Source: a virus | Direction: 5' to 3' (one strand) | Length of the DNA: 37,433 bases | Virus record (IMG/VR): IMGVR_UViG_3300032304_001680 | Location: 1 to 37,433 of that record | Shown: positions 1 through 8,664 of the stretch, piece after piece | Numbering within the stretch: the stretch's first letter is position 1 | Layout of the letters: each line of letters begins with the position of its first letter | Notes under the pieces: model-generated | The model's database searches: none | What the model saw: only the letters and a program-made list of their open reading frames with translations | Told to the model about the DNA's origin: nothing | Translations under genes and position numbers: made by a program

Positions 1-123
1 AACTTAGTTAGAGCTGTTCTAAATGCTGAACTTCTTAGTTTCAATGGTGAGTGTAAGAGCTTTATTAAAGAGCATGAGGAGTATTCAAAAGATGATAATG
101 GTCGTATTCCAAAGCGTGATGAC
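1..123. repeat. Direct terminal repeat, left copy (circle closure)
   Basis: These 123 bases are identical to 37311-37433. The large terminase frame runs unbroken through the repeat (residue 368 begins at both base 1 and base 37311), so this is one locus read twice. An assembly overlap on a circular or circularly permuted genome is the simplest explanation. A real packaged terminal repeat inside terL is less likely. Confidence 0.95.
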
Positions 124-270
124 CATTTAGTTAATTGCCTACATTACTTATGCGGAGCATTAGGACTTAATTTAGACGAATTATCTGCACCAAAAGAGCA
201 AGAAGATACTAGACGAGGCTATGCTTTACATACAGAATTTCAAGAGAACGAATACAAGGAGTTAGATTAA
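1..270 (+). CDS. terL: Terminase large subunit, C-terminal part (continues from 36210)
   Basis: This is the last 89 codons and stop of the large terminase that begins at 36210 and crosses the circle join. It holds the end of the nuclease domain, including a KRDDHL motif near residues 405-410 of the joined 456-aa protein; the third metal-binding acid of terminase nucleases normally lies in such a segment. The TAA overlaps the ATG of the next gene (TAATG at 268-272), suggesting translational coupling. It is truncated here only because the record is cut inside the gene. Confidence 0.93.
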   Translation, partial: NLVRAVLNAELLSFNGECKSFIKEHEEYSKDDNGRIPKRDDHLVNCLHYLCGALGLNLDELSAPKEQEDTRRGYALHTEFQENEYKELD

Positions 271-506
271 TGGAATTAGCAGCAATAATTATCAGTACAA
301 TTTCACTACTATTATCTATGGCCTCTATTATATGGCTATTAGCTAAACAGCTTTCTACACATAATATACAGATGGTGCCTGTAGACCCATTTAAGGATAT
401 GACAGAACCTAGTCAGATAGGTAAAAATTTCATGGACGAATTTAGGGATTTAGATAATCCTATTACAGCCGATGAACTAGCTTCACTGGCAAAAAGACGT
501 AAGTAA
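270..506 (+). CDS. Small membrane-anchored protein between terL and portal
   Basis: This 78-aa protein has one N-terminal hydrophobic segment (about residues 4-25) followed by a polar tail ending in KRRK. Its ATG overlaps the terminase stop by 1 nt, so it is translated with the packaging genes. I recognise no family. The place between terminase and portal and the single membrane segment are all that can be said; a short soluble tail at the membrane could tether the packaging complex, but that is speculation. Confidence 0.75.
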   Translation: MELAAIIISTISLLLSMASIIWLLAKQLSTHNIQMVPVDPFKDMTEPSQIGKNFMDEFRDLDNPITADELASLAKRRK

Positions 507-517
507 TTAAAACTATT

Positions 518-534
518 CCCTCATAATTAGAGGG
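518..534 (+). other. Short inverted repeat before portal gene
   Basis: CCCTC (518-522) and GAGGG (530-534) pair around a 7-nt loop in the 41-nt gap before the portal gene. No T-run follows, so it is not a terminator. It sits just before the AGGAG ribosome site at 537-541 and could influence portal translation. Confidence 0.4.
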
Positions 535-547
535 CTAGGAGTACACT

Positions 548-2530
548 TTGTTCAATACCTTTGATGATTTAGAAAATCTAAACTATAGCGAATCTGGAAA
601 ACCTTTCTTTGCAATCGACCTATCAAATGATGACACGGTCTTAAATTGGATGAAAGACGAGCTGCAAACATTAAGAGCATCGTCTACAACAAGACTTGAA
701 AGAGCTAAGAATAATTATCTACGTTTTAAAGGGCTTCAGTATTTCAATGCTGTTTATGTTCCAAGAGACGTTTTAGAAGTTCAACGTAAGTACACACCTC
801 AATTAGTTCTACCTTTAATATCTGATGCTATTGATGAAAAGGTAGCTAGGTTAATGGAATTTAAACCAATGGTAGCAGTCCTTCCGTCTCATGATGAGAC
901 ATCGGATAAGGTCGATGCTAAGGTTGCTGACAGGTTTTTAAAACATGTAGCACATGATCAACAGTTAGATCACAAGCTACAAAAGATATTACGAAATTCT
1001 AAAGTAACGGGTGAGTCATATATATGGACAAGATGGAATCCAGACCTAGGCGATGTAGTAAGTGCTACAGCTAAAAAAACATCTGATGACGTAACTGTAG
1101 AGGCTGGTGTATTTCAAGGCGATGTAGAACTAGTCAACAAGACAGTTCATCATGTGTTCTATGAAAGAGCTGAATCTTGGGAGAAAGTTAATTATTGTTT
1201 CATCATTGAGTATGATTATGTTGAGGCTTTAAAACTAGACTACCCAATGTGTGCTGATAAAATCCAAGAAGATACAGACGCTAACTATTTCGATTATGAT
1301 AACATGGAATCCCTTAAATTAAAGGGCATGTGTAAAAAGATTCACTTCTACCATAAGAAGACTAAATATTTACCTGAAGGATTTGAAGCTTGCTTCACTC
1401 CAACATGTTTGCTTAAAAAAGGTGCGCTATCTTATAAACATGGTGAATTACCTATTGATCGGTTAGTAGACATTGAGAACGATGAGGAATTACACGGACA
1501 ATCATCTATTGATAAGCTTAAAGGTATATCATCACAAGCTAATAACTTATTAAATGCTATGGTTAAAATGTTTATGTTAGCAGGTCACGCTAAGTGGTTT
1601 GTTGAAGCTGGTAGCGTAGACAATCAGCAATTAAACAATGACGTAAATATCGTTTCAGTCAAACAAGGTGCTCAAAAACCAGTATTAGCTCAGGCTAACC
1701 CAGTAGGACAAAGTCACTTTGAGTTCGTAAACAAATTCATTGAGTGGTACTATAAATTTGCCAAATCTAATTCAGTTATTCAAGGAACTCCCCCAGCTGG
1801 TGTTACCGCTGGGGTTGCACTTCAATATGTATCAGAATCAGAATCTCGTAGACTTTCTACTGATGTAGCTAATTTTAATCTATTAGTTAGATCAGTTAAT
1901 GAAAAGATATTAAAGGTTTGTTCTCAATACTATAGAGCAGATGATTCTCGTACCATGATGGTATTAGGTAAAGATCAAAGATGGGAGACTATTCCTTTGG
2001 ATATCGCTGCCATTGGTAAATCTTATTCTGTTCAAATACAAAGCACTTCAGGTCTTAGTGATTCAAAAGCTCAACGTATTCAACAAGTTATTGATTTGGG
2101 TGACAAGTATCCTGATTTATTACCTCGTGAACAAATTGTTGAAATGACAGGCCTTGCACAAGGTGAAAAGGCTTACGATGTTGCTGCGATCGCTGCTCGT
2201 GCTGCTGAAGATGAAAACGAGCAAATGATGGATACTGGTGTATTGATTGAACCAACTGAGTACGAAGATATGCTTACTCATTGGAGAATCCACACTCAAG
2301 CTATGCAACCATTAGGATTTAAACAAAAAGCAGAGCCACAAGTTCAAAAAGTTATGAACACTCATTTACTAGCTACTGAAACAATGATGATTGATAGAGC
2401 TTTAAAGAATCCAATTTATATGGAGCAATTAAAAGGATTATCAGGGTTTCCAATGTTGGCTGATATGCCACTACTTCGACCAGTAGACCCTATGATGTTA
2501 CCACCTGAAGCACCTGCACCGATGCAATAA
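548..2530 (+). CDS. Portal protein (P22/podovirus-type)
   Basis: This 660-aa protein is expected to form the dodecameric ring at the capsid vertex through which DNA is packaged and ejected. Position (after terL, before scaffold and coat), length and an overall pattern resembling P22-like portals support this: an N-terminal segment on handling several membered folds, a central 'QGTPPAGVTAGVALQYVSE' stretch near residues 415-435, and an acidic, then Pro/Met-rich C-terminus. The start is TTG: AGGAG at 537-541 lies 6 nt upstream and no better ATG is near. Family assignment is by pattern, not by a search. Confidence 0.85.
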   Translation: MFNTFDDLENLNYSESGKPFFAIDLSNDDTVLNWMKDELQTLRASSTTRLERAKNNYLRFKGLQYFNAVYVPRDVLEVQRKYTPQLVLPLISDAIDEKVARLMEFKPMVAVLPSHDETSDKVDAKVADRFLKHVAHDQQLDHKLQKILRNSKVTGESYIWTRWNPDLGDVVSATAKKTSDDVTVEAGVFQGDVELVNKTVHHVFYERAESWEKVNYCFIIEYDYVEALKLDYPMCADKIQEDTDANYFDYDNMESLKLKGMCKKIHFYHKKTKYLPEGFEACFTPTCLLKKGALSYKHGELPIDRLVDIENDEELHGQSSIDKLKGISSQANNLLNAMVKMFMLAGHAKWFVEAGSVDNQQLNNDVNIVSVKQGAQKPVLAQANPVGQSHFEFVNKFIEWYYKFAKSNSVIQGTPPAGVTAGVALQYVSESESRRLSTDVANFNLLVRSVNEKILKVCSQYYRADDSRTMMVLGKDQRWETIPLDIAAIGKSYSVQIQSTSGLSDSKAQRIQQVIDLGDKYPDLLPREQIVEMTGLAQGEKAYDVAAIAARAAEDENEQMMDTGVLIEPTEYEDMLTHWRIHTQAMQPLGFKQKAEPQVQKVMNTHLLATETMMIDRALKNPIYMEQLKGLSGFPMLADMPLLRPVDPMMLPPEAPAPMQ

Positions 2531-2535
2531 AAAAA

Positions 2536-2562
2536 CCCCCAATAGAACCATTCTAAAGGGGG
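2536..2562 (-). terminator. Hairpin after portal; terminator-like only when read leftward
   Basis: CCCCC (2536-2540) with TAGAA (2543-2547) pairs with TTCTA (2551-2555) and GGGGG (2558-2562), with AA/AA mismatches between the stems. On the minus strand the stem is followed by seven T; on the plus strand it is preceded by A's and followed by CAAAAC. It is therefore a leftward terminator in form, although no leftward gene lies upstream. On the plus strand it may act as an mRNA-stabilising or pausing hairpin between portal and scaffold. Confidence 0.5.
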
Positions 2563-2657
2563 CAAAACTTAATCCCGAGCACGGACTAATAATTATTTAT
2601 TACAAATTTAAAAGGCAAGCTAGCAATGACGCGAGCACCTAAATCAAAGGGGACACT

Positions 2658-3863
2658 ATGTCTGACATCAATCCAAACATCAACATGACGGAAACTCAAA
2701 CCGCAACTAACGGCAAGATCGAATTAGATTCAGCCGCAGGGGCAGTAAGCTTTGACGAATTAGAGCAAGTCATAAAAGACTCTAAAAAAGCAAAAGCAGC
2801 TGAAAAGAAAGCGGAGAAGTCCATTGACCTTACAAGCGATGATAAAAAGGGCGATAAAGTTAAGGAAGATAAGACAACGGAAACTAAAGAAAAGTCTGAG
2901 CCAAAAGAAGCAAAGACTAACGCAGAGCAAAACAAAGAAAACATCGAAAAAGCTCGTAAGCTTATCAAGGCAAAGTTTCAGGACAAAGAATATGAATTAG
3001 ATGAGGAATCTGTTGTTCCTGTAAAGATTGACGGCAAAGAAGTAGAAGTTCCTGTTAAAGATTTAATGTCTAACTATTCTGGCAAAGTAGCCTATGACAA
3101 ACGATTCACTGAATTATCAAAAAGAGATAAAGAAATCAAAAGTATGGAGTTCAGAGCTAAACAAGCGGCTGATAATCTTAAATCTGTATTTGAAGAAAAA
3201 GATCAAACAGTTCGTATGTTTCGTATGGCTCAAATGGCTGGTGTAGACCCAGTCCAGTTTAGAAATAATTTTTTAAACGATAATATTAATTTGCTTGAAA
3301 AATGGTATGGAATGTCTGAGGATGAACGTAAGGCTGATGCGCTGGCTTATGAAGCACAGTATCATAAGCATAGAGCAGACACTCTGGAATCAACTACTAA
3401 AGAGCAACAAGCCCAACGGGAATTGCAACAGAAAGTAGAATCTCTCAGAGCAAGTCATCAAATAGCAGAAGACGAATTTACTAGCTACCAAGACCAAGTC
3501 GAACAGGCAGTCAATAACGGTCAATTAGATAAAAGTTTTCTAGCACCTGAAAAGATAATTGAAACGATTAAAAAAGACAAACTATGGACTGCTACAGATG
3601 CAGCCCTTCAAGGATTAGAGCTGTCATGGTCTGAACAAGATCGAGGCAATAAGATTCTTAAAATGGTAGAAGATGCCTTTCAAATGGGATTTAAACCAGA
3701 AGATATGTCAGAGATTGTTTCAGAGATTTATGGTGACAAAAAAGCTCAGAAAAAAGTGCAACAAATAAAACAAGAACGCGAACAGTTTATGACTGGCAAA
3801 AAAGATGTCATTCAACAAACTGCTAAAAAAGACAGCCCAGTGTTCTTTGATGAAATAATTTAA
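2658..3863 (+). CDS. Probable capsid scaffolding protein
   Basis: This 401-aa protein is highly charged and low in aromatic residues. The first 100 residues are Lys/Glu-rich and probably disordered, and coiled-coil-prone helices follow (about residues 150-270). Gene order portal-scaffold-coat and the composition indicate a procapsid scaffold that nucleates coat assembly and then exits or is cleaved. A separate protease domain is not visible. ATG follows AAAGGGG. The last ~20 residues are mixed and basic, as expected for a coat-binding tail. It could instead be a head-maturation factor. Confidence 0.72.
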   Translation: MSDINPNINMTETQTATNGKIELDSAAGAVSFDELEQVIKDSKKAKAAEKKAEKSIDLTSDDKKGDKVKEDKTTETKEKSEPKEAKTNAEQNKENIEKARKLIKAKFQDKEYELDEESVVPVKIDGKEVEVPVKDLMSNYSGKVAYDKRFTELSKRDKEIKSMEFRAKQAADNLKSVFEEKDQTVRMFRMAQMAGVDPVQFRNNFLNDNINLLEKWYGMSEDERKADALAYEAQYHKHRADTLESTTKEQQAQRELQQKVESLRASHQIAEDEFTSYQDQVEQAVNNGQLDKSFLAPEKIIETIKKDKLWTATDAALQGLELSWSEQDRGNKILKMVEDAFQMGFKPEDMSEIVSEIYGDKKAQKKVQQIKQEREQFMTGKKDVIQQTAKKDSPVFFDEII

Positions 3864-3890
3864 AACAAAACCTTTTGAAAGGGGTAAAAA

Positions 3891-5081
3891 ATGGCTCAAT
3901 TTTCATTAACAGCGTCAACGGCGTTGTTCAAAACAAAGTTCGGTAAGCTATCTGAAAACGCTTACAACTCAGCAAACCCAGTATTGGGTACAATTAAAAA
4001 GGACTATCAATTTGTCGGCGAAGACTATAAAGCAGCAGTGCCTACGTTTTTCTCTGGTGGTGTTGGTTCTGGTTCGTTACCTACAGCTAATCCTGCATCT
4101 GCAGTAAAAGCTACGTTAACAGCTAAAAAAGTATACGCAGTAACTGAAATCCAACGTGAGGCGTTAAAAGCTTCTAGTTCAGATGAAGGTGCTTTCGTAG
4201 AAGCTATGAAATGGAACGTACAAAAAACTGTAGAAGCTTGGAATCGAAATGCTTCTCGTATTATGTTTGGCGATGGAACTGGTGCTTTAGGTACTATTTC
4301 TGCAAATGCTACTGGTACTGCGGCAGCTCCTGTTATCATTATCACAGCGACTTCATGGGTTGAAGGACACTGGGAAGAAAACGATTATGTAAACTGCGGA
4401 ACTGATGCTTCGGTATTCTCTGTTGTTACTGTTGTTCCTTCTACTCGTACAGTTACTTTAGCTCGTTTATCAGGCACTCTTGATTTAACTGCTGCTGGTT
4501 CTGGTTTAATCGTATACATGCAAAACTCTAAAGATAATGACCCAATCGGTTTAAAAGGTGTTTTAGATGCGACTTCAGGAACTCTTTACGGAGTAACTGT
4601 TCAACGTCGTTTCCAAGCTACTCAAATTGCAGCTGGTGGCTCTGGTATCTCTACAGATTTCATGAATGAACTAGTTTCTAAAATCATGTTCAAATGCGGT
4701 AAAGCTCCTAAATTATTGGTAACTTCTTACACTCAAATGCGTAAGATCAAAAACTTCCTAGAAGATCAAAAAGTATACCAAATTGACCCACGCGCTTCTG
4801 AACTTAAAGGAAAGATCTCTTGGTCTGGTATTGAGTTCATGGCTAACGGCTCTAAAGTAGCGATCATTGAAGATCGTATGTGTCCAGATGACAGAATGTA
4901 TGGTATCAATACAGATTTCATTACTGCTTATCACAGACCTGACTTCGGATGGTTTGATGACGATGGTACAGTTTTCTTACGTGTTGCTAATGACGATGCT
5001 TATGGCGCTCGTTACGGTGGATACTACCAAAACTACATTATTCCATCTTTCCACGGTGTTATCACAGGACTTTCAACTTAA
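3891..5081 (+). CDS. Major capsid protein
   Basis: This 396-aa protein sits directly downstream of the scaffold with a strong GAAAGGGG site 8-9 nt before ATG. Sequence traits fit an HK97-fold coat: a basic N-arm, a long helix region (residues 80-125, ending FGDGTGALG), then a beta-rich insertion (about 135-215) reminiscent of an I-domain, and a C-terminal A-domain-like part ('IEDRMCPDD', 'ANDDAYGARYGGY'). Codon use is cleaner than in neighbours, as expected of the most expressed late gene. Identification rests on position and pattern. Confidence 0.88.
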   Translation: MAQFSLTASTALFKTKFGKLSENAYNSANPVLGTIKKDYQFVGEDYKAAVPTFFSGGVGSGSLPTANPASAVKATLTAKKVYAVTEIQREALKASSSDEGAFVEAMKWNVQKTVEAWNRNASRIMFGDGTGALGTISANATGTAAAPVIIITATSWVEGHWEENDYVNCGTDASVFSVVTVVPSTRTVTLARLSGTLDLTAAGSGLIVYMQNSKDNDPIGLKGVLDATSGTLYGVTVQRRFQATQIAAGGSGISTDFMNELVSKIMFKCGKAPKLLVTSYTQMRKIKNFLEDQKVYQIDPRASELKGKISWSGIEFMANGSKVAIIEDRMCPDDRMYGINTDFITAYHRPDFGWFDDDGTVFLRVANDDAYGARYGGYYQNYIIPSFHGVITGLST

Positions 5082-5087
5082 TTAAAC

Positions 5088-5110
5088 GGGGGGTGAATAA
5101 CCCCCTTATT
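5088..5110 (+). terminator. Hairpin after coat gene, probable partial terminator
   Basis: A G-run (5088-5093) pairs with CCCCC (5101-5105) around a 7-nt loop, followed by TTATTT. The T-run is short, so this probably reduces rather than stops read-through to the decoration-like gene, or protects the coat mRNA 3' end. Confidence 0.5.
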
Positions 5111-5121
5111 TAGGAGACTTT

Positions 5122-5481
5122 ATGGCTATAGGAAAACAAAACCTACAAAGCCCACAAAGAGATACTGCGGTATTAGCCGTAAGAAAACTAGGAGCTGGTA
5201 CGCCAACTCTTTCTGGTTTATGCGCTAATTTCTGCACTATCACTGATAATGGTGTGGGTGATTATACAATCGCAATCAATGTTGACAGACCTTTTGCTGC
5301 TGCTTCACCAATCATTGCCAATGCTACACCTCATTCTGATGGTATCATTGTGCTTGATGTTGCTGCATCTAGCAATCTAGTTGTCACTGTAAACTGTTTT
5401 GAAGTTGATGGCACTACACCTGCGGAATTAGATTTCGATTTAATCTGCGTTGGTACATACGCTTCAGATCTACAAGGTTAA
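5122..5481 (+). CDS. Small virion protein, possible capsid decoration protein
   Basis: This 119-aa protein is predicted mostly beta (alternating hydrophobic pattern, 'GDYTIAINVDRPF', 'NLVVTVNCFEVDG'). It follows the coat gene and ends the head operon before a strong terminator. The start uses TTTAGGAG. Size, fold type and place fit a head decoration or head-fibre protein, but no family signature is recognised. A tail-fibre-related beta protein is an alternative. Confidence 0.62.
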   Translation: MAIGKQNLQSPQRDTAVLAVRKLGAGTPTLSGLCANFCTITDNGVGDYTIAINVDRPFAAASPIIANATPHSDGIIVLDVAASSNLVVTVNCFEVDGTTPAELDFDLICVGTYASDLQG

Positions 5482-5487
5482 TTAAAC

Positions 5488-5517
5488 ACCCTGATTCAAG
5501 GATGAATTGGGGTTTTT
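5488..5517 (+). terminator. Strong intrinsic terminator closing the head operon
   Basis: Bases 5488-5498 pair with 5503-5513 (11 bp, including two G-T wobbles, ACCC with GGGT at the base) around the loop AGGA, followed by TTTT. It separates head genes from the fibre module, so the fibre genes either need their own promoter or use read-through. Confidence 0.82.
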
Positions 5518-5550
5518 CACTAAGACGCTCACAAGAAGCAGAGGAATAAT

Positions 5551-6645
5551 ATGTCAATAAAAGGATTTCCAACTCAGAAAAAACTCACGACTAAATTAGT
5601 CAATTTCACAGATAAAGAATCAATCACAACTAACGAATTTATTACCGCGCAACAAAATTACTCAGATCAGGTAGCTTTAAACACTACGACAACTGGTCTA
5701 GCTCGGTTACATCCTTTAGTTAAATTAGCAGAAGCTAATACAGACTCACCAAAAAGAGTTCTAGTATCAACTGCACATGGAGCAAGCAAAGGTGATGTTG
5801 TTAGATTTGATCTAGTAGCAGCCAATCCTTACTTTGAAGCATCGGTTTTATCTACTCCTGATGCAGATACTATTATTTTGTCAGCTGAATTGCCAAATGC
5901 AATAGCAACAAATGATGAATTTTACATTTTAAGATATACTACTTCACGATTAAATGCCGATGGTTCAGGCGTTGTCGTTTTAACCCCATCACCTGTTCAA
6001 TATGTTTATGACGGTGTAGACACAGAAGTTGAACTAGATACTGTAGTCCCTGCCAATTCAAGACCGTTACCTATTTGGTATATAGATCAAACAGGCGCAC
6101 AAGTAAATTTAAATATCGAATCAACTCAACAAGCTGTTTTGAATGAAGTTACTGGAACTGCTACAAACACGGCAGGAATATTAGCAGATACAAATCTTTT
6201 AGCAGCAGCTACTGGTATTGATGGTGCAGCACTTCCAACTCGTGTTGAAATGATAGCAGGTAGCGATGGAACAAATGTTAAAACAGTAAGAATCGGTCAA
6301 GAATTAATGGTTGATTCAGTATCTGTTGTATTAGCTTCAGATCAAACTCCTGTCCCAACAACTGAAACTATAAACACATCAGGCTCTGTCGTTAACGGTA
6401 CGCTTTTAACTACAGTAGCAAATAGTGAAGCTCCACCTGTAAATGCAAAGGGATTTTACTTACAAAATGAATCTACTAATGCAAATTCAATCAGATTTAA
6501 CATTGGGGGCGTAGCGTCACCAGCTGATGGAGTATTATTAGAATCAGGTAGAAGTTCTGACTTCGTACCTATTGCAGCAACAGTAAGTATCTGCAACACT
6601 GTCTCAAGCACACAATTATATAACCTTTTATGGGTTATCGCATAG
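5551..6645 (+). CDS. Beta-rich virion/fibre-associated protein
   Basis: This 364-aa protein lacks a signal peptide, unlike the three fibre genes that follow. Residues 1-130 look like a beta-sandwich ('DVVRFDLVA', 'DEFYILRYT'). A helical low-complexity linker follows ('TNTAGILADTNLLAAATG'), and the C-terminal part begins near 'SVVLASDQTPVPTTE', a motif common in phage fibre-type proteins. It is preceded by GAGGAATAAT. Likely the structural base to which the downstream fibres relate; the exact role is unknown. Confidence 0.6.
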   Translation: MSIKGFPTQKKLTTKLVNFTDKESITTNEFITAQQNYSDQVALNTTTTGLARLHPLVKLAEANTDSPKRVLVSTAHGASKGDVVRFDLVAANPYFEASVLSTPDADTIILSAELPNAIATNDEFYILRYTTSRLNADGSGVVVLTPSPVQYVYDGVDTEVELDTVVPANSRPLPIWYIDQTGAQVNLNIESTQQAVLNEVTGTATNTAGILADTNLLAAATGIDGAALPTRVEMIAGSDGTNVKTVRIGQELMVDSVSVVLASDQTPVPTTETINTSGSVVNGTLLTTVANSEAPPVNAKGFYLQNESTNANSIRFNIGGVASPADGVLLESGRSSDFVPIAATVSICNTVSSTQLYNLLWVIA

Positions 6646-6653
6646 GGGACAAT

Positions 6654-8024
6654 ATGAAATTATTATTAATATCTTTGCTCTTAACTTTTAATGTTGAGGC
6701 ATCACTACCGCCCACGCAATCACGTGGAGCGAATGAGTCTAATTATGGGACAACATTTAAATTTAATTGGGGTGCTTTACCTATTACAAGATCAGGAACA
6801 GAGATAACTTTTGGTACTTTACCTGTAAGCGGTGGTGGTACTGGCTTAACAACTTTGAGTCAATATTCAATCTTGTCGGGTTCAGGTACTGCGGTTAATG
6901 AAATCACACCAGCTGCAAGTGGTTCAATTCTGTTTGCTACGGATGATTTTCCAGCATTTAGATTTTTAAACAATACAGATGTTGTATCCGCATTAGGTTA
7001 CACACCAGTCATCAGCGGAACAGTAGTTTACAGTGTTGCTGGTATTTATCCTGTATCGGTAACAGGAACGTCATCGGCTCCAATAGTTAGCCTTGAATAT
7101 CAACCTGTTGCTTCTGTTTCAGTGACTGCGCCTATTACAATTACGGGAACTGCATCTAGTCCTACGATTGGATTACAACCAAGTGGAGTAATAAGTGGAA
7201 CTTATACAAAAGTAGGAGTTGATTCTTTTGGTACAGTAACAAGTGGAACTTTATTAGTTGAATCGGACATTCCTAATCTACAAACTACAAAAATCACAAG
7301 TGGAACATTTGGTATAATTAGAGGCGGTACAGGATTAAATACAGTAGGAGCATCGAGCACAGTTTTAACAAGCAATGGAACTGACTTAGTTTATGCTCCT
7401 GTTTTTGCTGCACCTTTGCCTATAGCTGTTTCATCTACTTCAGTGAGTGTGACTTATCCAAGTTATGTTAATTTTTTAAATGTTCAAGCTGGTAGCACTA
7501 TTACACTTTTGCCAGCTGCAAGTTATACTCAAGCACTAACAATCAAGAGATCATACGGCGTTGGGTCAAATGTTTTAATTCAAACTAGTTTAGGGCAATT
7601 AATAGATTCTGTAAGCGCTTCAACTTCTTTAGTTAATTATGGAGAAGCTGTGACGTTGGTTCCTACTGTTGGTGGATTTGTTTATGCAGATGACAATTCA
7701 AGAATCAGACGTTTTTATGGTTCTTATGGTGGGGTTTCACAATTCCTACAATGTGCAACAGCGACTTGTCCATTATACTCAAACAGTGGTGCAGTTAGTG
7801 GAGTCGCTAGACCATCACAAGGCAATTACAGAATGGAAACAGTTCCTCAAACATGTCGTGGAGCTATTTCTTGCGGAATAACTACGGCCAATAACACCAA
7901 TCAAATAACTGTAGTTTTACAAAATACCGCTTCAACTACGGCTGTTCCTTTTACTACTGCAATTCCGACCATAGGTGGAGACAACACTTGGGGAACATTC
8001 ACATGCCAATGCGAAAGATGGTAG
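6654..8024 (+). CDS. Fibre-like protein with Sec signal peptide (fibre 1)
   Basis: This 456-aa protein starts at ATG 6654, 10 nt after AGGGGA, and not at the in-frame ATG 24 nt upstream, which lies in the preceding gene. The N-terminus is a textbook signal peptide: MK, a leucine-rich core, then VEA before Ser. The body is Ser/Thr/Gly-rich beta repeats including 'VSGGGTGLTTLS' and 'IRGGTGLNTVG', motifs typical of phage fibres and of secreted adhesins of Bdellovibrio relatives. The C-terminal 100 residues have six Cys, possibly disulphide-bonded after export. A signal peptide on a virion fibre is unusual, so surface display in the host is an alternative. Confidence 0.7.
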   Translation: MKLLLISLLLTFNVEASLPPTQSRGANESNYGTTFKFNWGALPITRSGTEITFGTLPVSGGGTGLTTLSQYSILSGSGTAVNEITPAASGSILFATDDFPAFRFLNNTDVVSALGYTPVISGTVVYSVAGIYPVSVTGTSSAPIVSLEYQPVASVSVTAPITITGTASSPTIGLQPSGVISGTYTKVGVDSFGTVTSGTLLVESDIPNLQTTKITSGTFGIIRGGTGLNTVGASSTVLTSNGTDLVYAPVFAAPLPIAVSSTSVSVTYPSYVNFLNVQAGSTITLLPAASYTQALTIKRSYGVGSNVLIQTSLGQLIDSVSASTSLVNYGEAVTLVPTVGGFVYADDNSRIRRFYGSYGGVSQFLQCATATCPLYSNSGAVSGVARPSQGNYRMETVPQTCRGAISCGITTANNTNQITVVLQNTASTTAVPFTTAIPTIGGDNTWGTFTCQCERW

Positions 8025-8034
8025 GGGAGAATTT

Positions 8035-8445
8035 ATGATTAAAGTAATTCACACACATTTAGATAAAGAAAGACTGGAATCTGAGTTTGAAAATATAGAA
8101 GATTGGAATAGTTTTCTAGCATCAAATCAATCGTTTTTTGCTGGCTATAACCATGATATTTTAGATATTACAAACGAAGTAAATAAAAAAATTGCCTTAA
8201 TTACTCGCGATCAAGAATTACAAGCATGTAATGAAGTAATTAAATTAGTCGGATTGTTTAATAAATCAAAACCAGAGGGAACTGTGTTGACTGTTTTACA
8301 GACACCACAAATGCAAGCTGTGATCTTTGCTTTATTAACAGGCGCTCCAAAGACTGCAAAAGGAGCAATCTTACAAATGGGTGTTGGCTTGTATACTGAT
8401 ATTGAATTATCTGAAGTCATTTCTATTTTGGATAAAGTAATCTAG
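8035..8445 (+). CDS. Small protein following fibre 1
   Basis: This 136-aa, mostly helical protein starts at ATG 8035, 6 nt after AGGGGAGA; the ATG at 7975 lies inside fibre 1 and has no ribosome site. No domain is recognised. A similar-sized helical protein follows fibre 3 at 12268, so each may be a small accessory (chaperone or adaptor) to its fibre. That link is inferred from position only. Confidence 0.6.
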   Translation: MIKVIHTHLDKERLESEFENIEDWNSFLASNQSFFAGYNHDILDITNEVNKKIALITRDQELQACNEVIKLVGLFNKSKPEGTVLTVLQTPQMQAVIFALLTGAPKTAKGAILQMGVGLYTDIELSEVISILDKVI

Positions 8446-8465
8446 ATCATAATAAGGGGTGTGTT

Positions 8466-8657
8466 TTGAATCAAATAGATTGGTTAAGAGAAGACATAAA
8501 AGCTCTTAAGGCAGATGTAGATTCTCAATTAACAGATATTAGATCAGATGTTAAATCGCTTCTAGCTTTTAAGTGGCAAATGATCGGCTCGACTACGATT
8601 GTGTCATTAATTATAGGAGTTGTCATAAACATAGCTATAGCACTAGCATCAAAGTGA
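8466..8657 (+). CDS. Coiled coil plus C-terminal membrane segment, XhlA-like
   Basis: In this 63-aa protein residues 4-35 form a charged amphipathic helix with heptads ('LREDIKALKADVDSQL') and residues 40-60 a membrane segment. This layout is that of the haemolysin XhlA family of phage lysis accessories (cytoplasmic coil, C-terminal anchor). The TTG start is supported by AAGGGG 7-9 nt upstream; GTG codons nearby are out of frame. Odd location inside the fibre module rather than the lysis block; it could act in membrane handling of the exported fibres. Confidence 0.6.
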   Translation: MNQIDWLREDIKALKADVDSQLTDIRSDVKSLLAFKWQMIGSTTIVSLIIGVVINIAIALASK

Positions 8658-8664
8658 GGTTTTA

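Noticed and set aside
2120-2308. Minus-strand ORF inside the portal gene
   Set aside because: Shadow of the portal frame without translation signals.
2696-2968. Minus-strand 90-codon ORF opposite the scaffold
   Set aside because: Ser/Phe/Leu-rich frame is the expected antisense of a Lys/Glu-rich gene. No ribosome site.
4025-4345. Minus-strand 106-codon ORF inside the coat gene
   Set aside because: Shadow of the coat gene frame, no ribosome site, opposite to all late genes.
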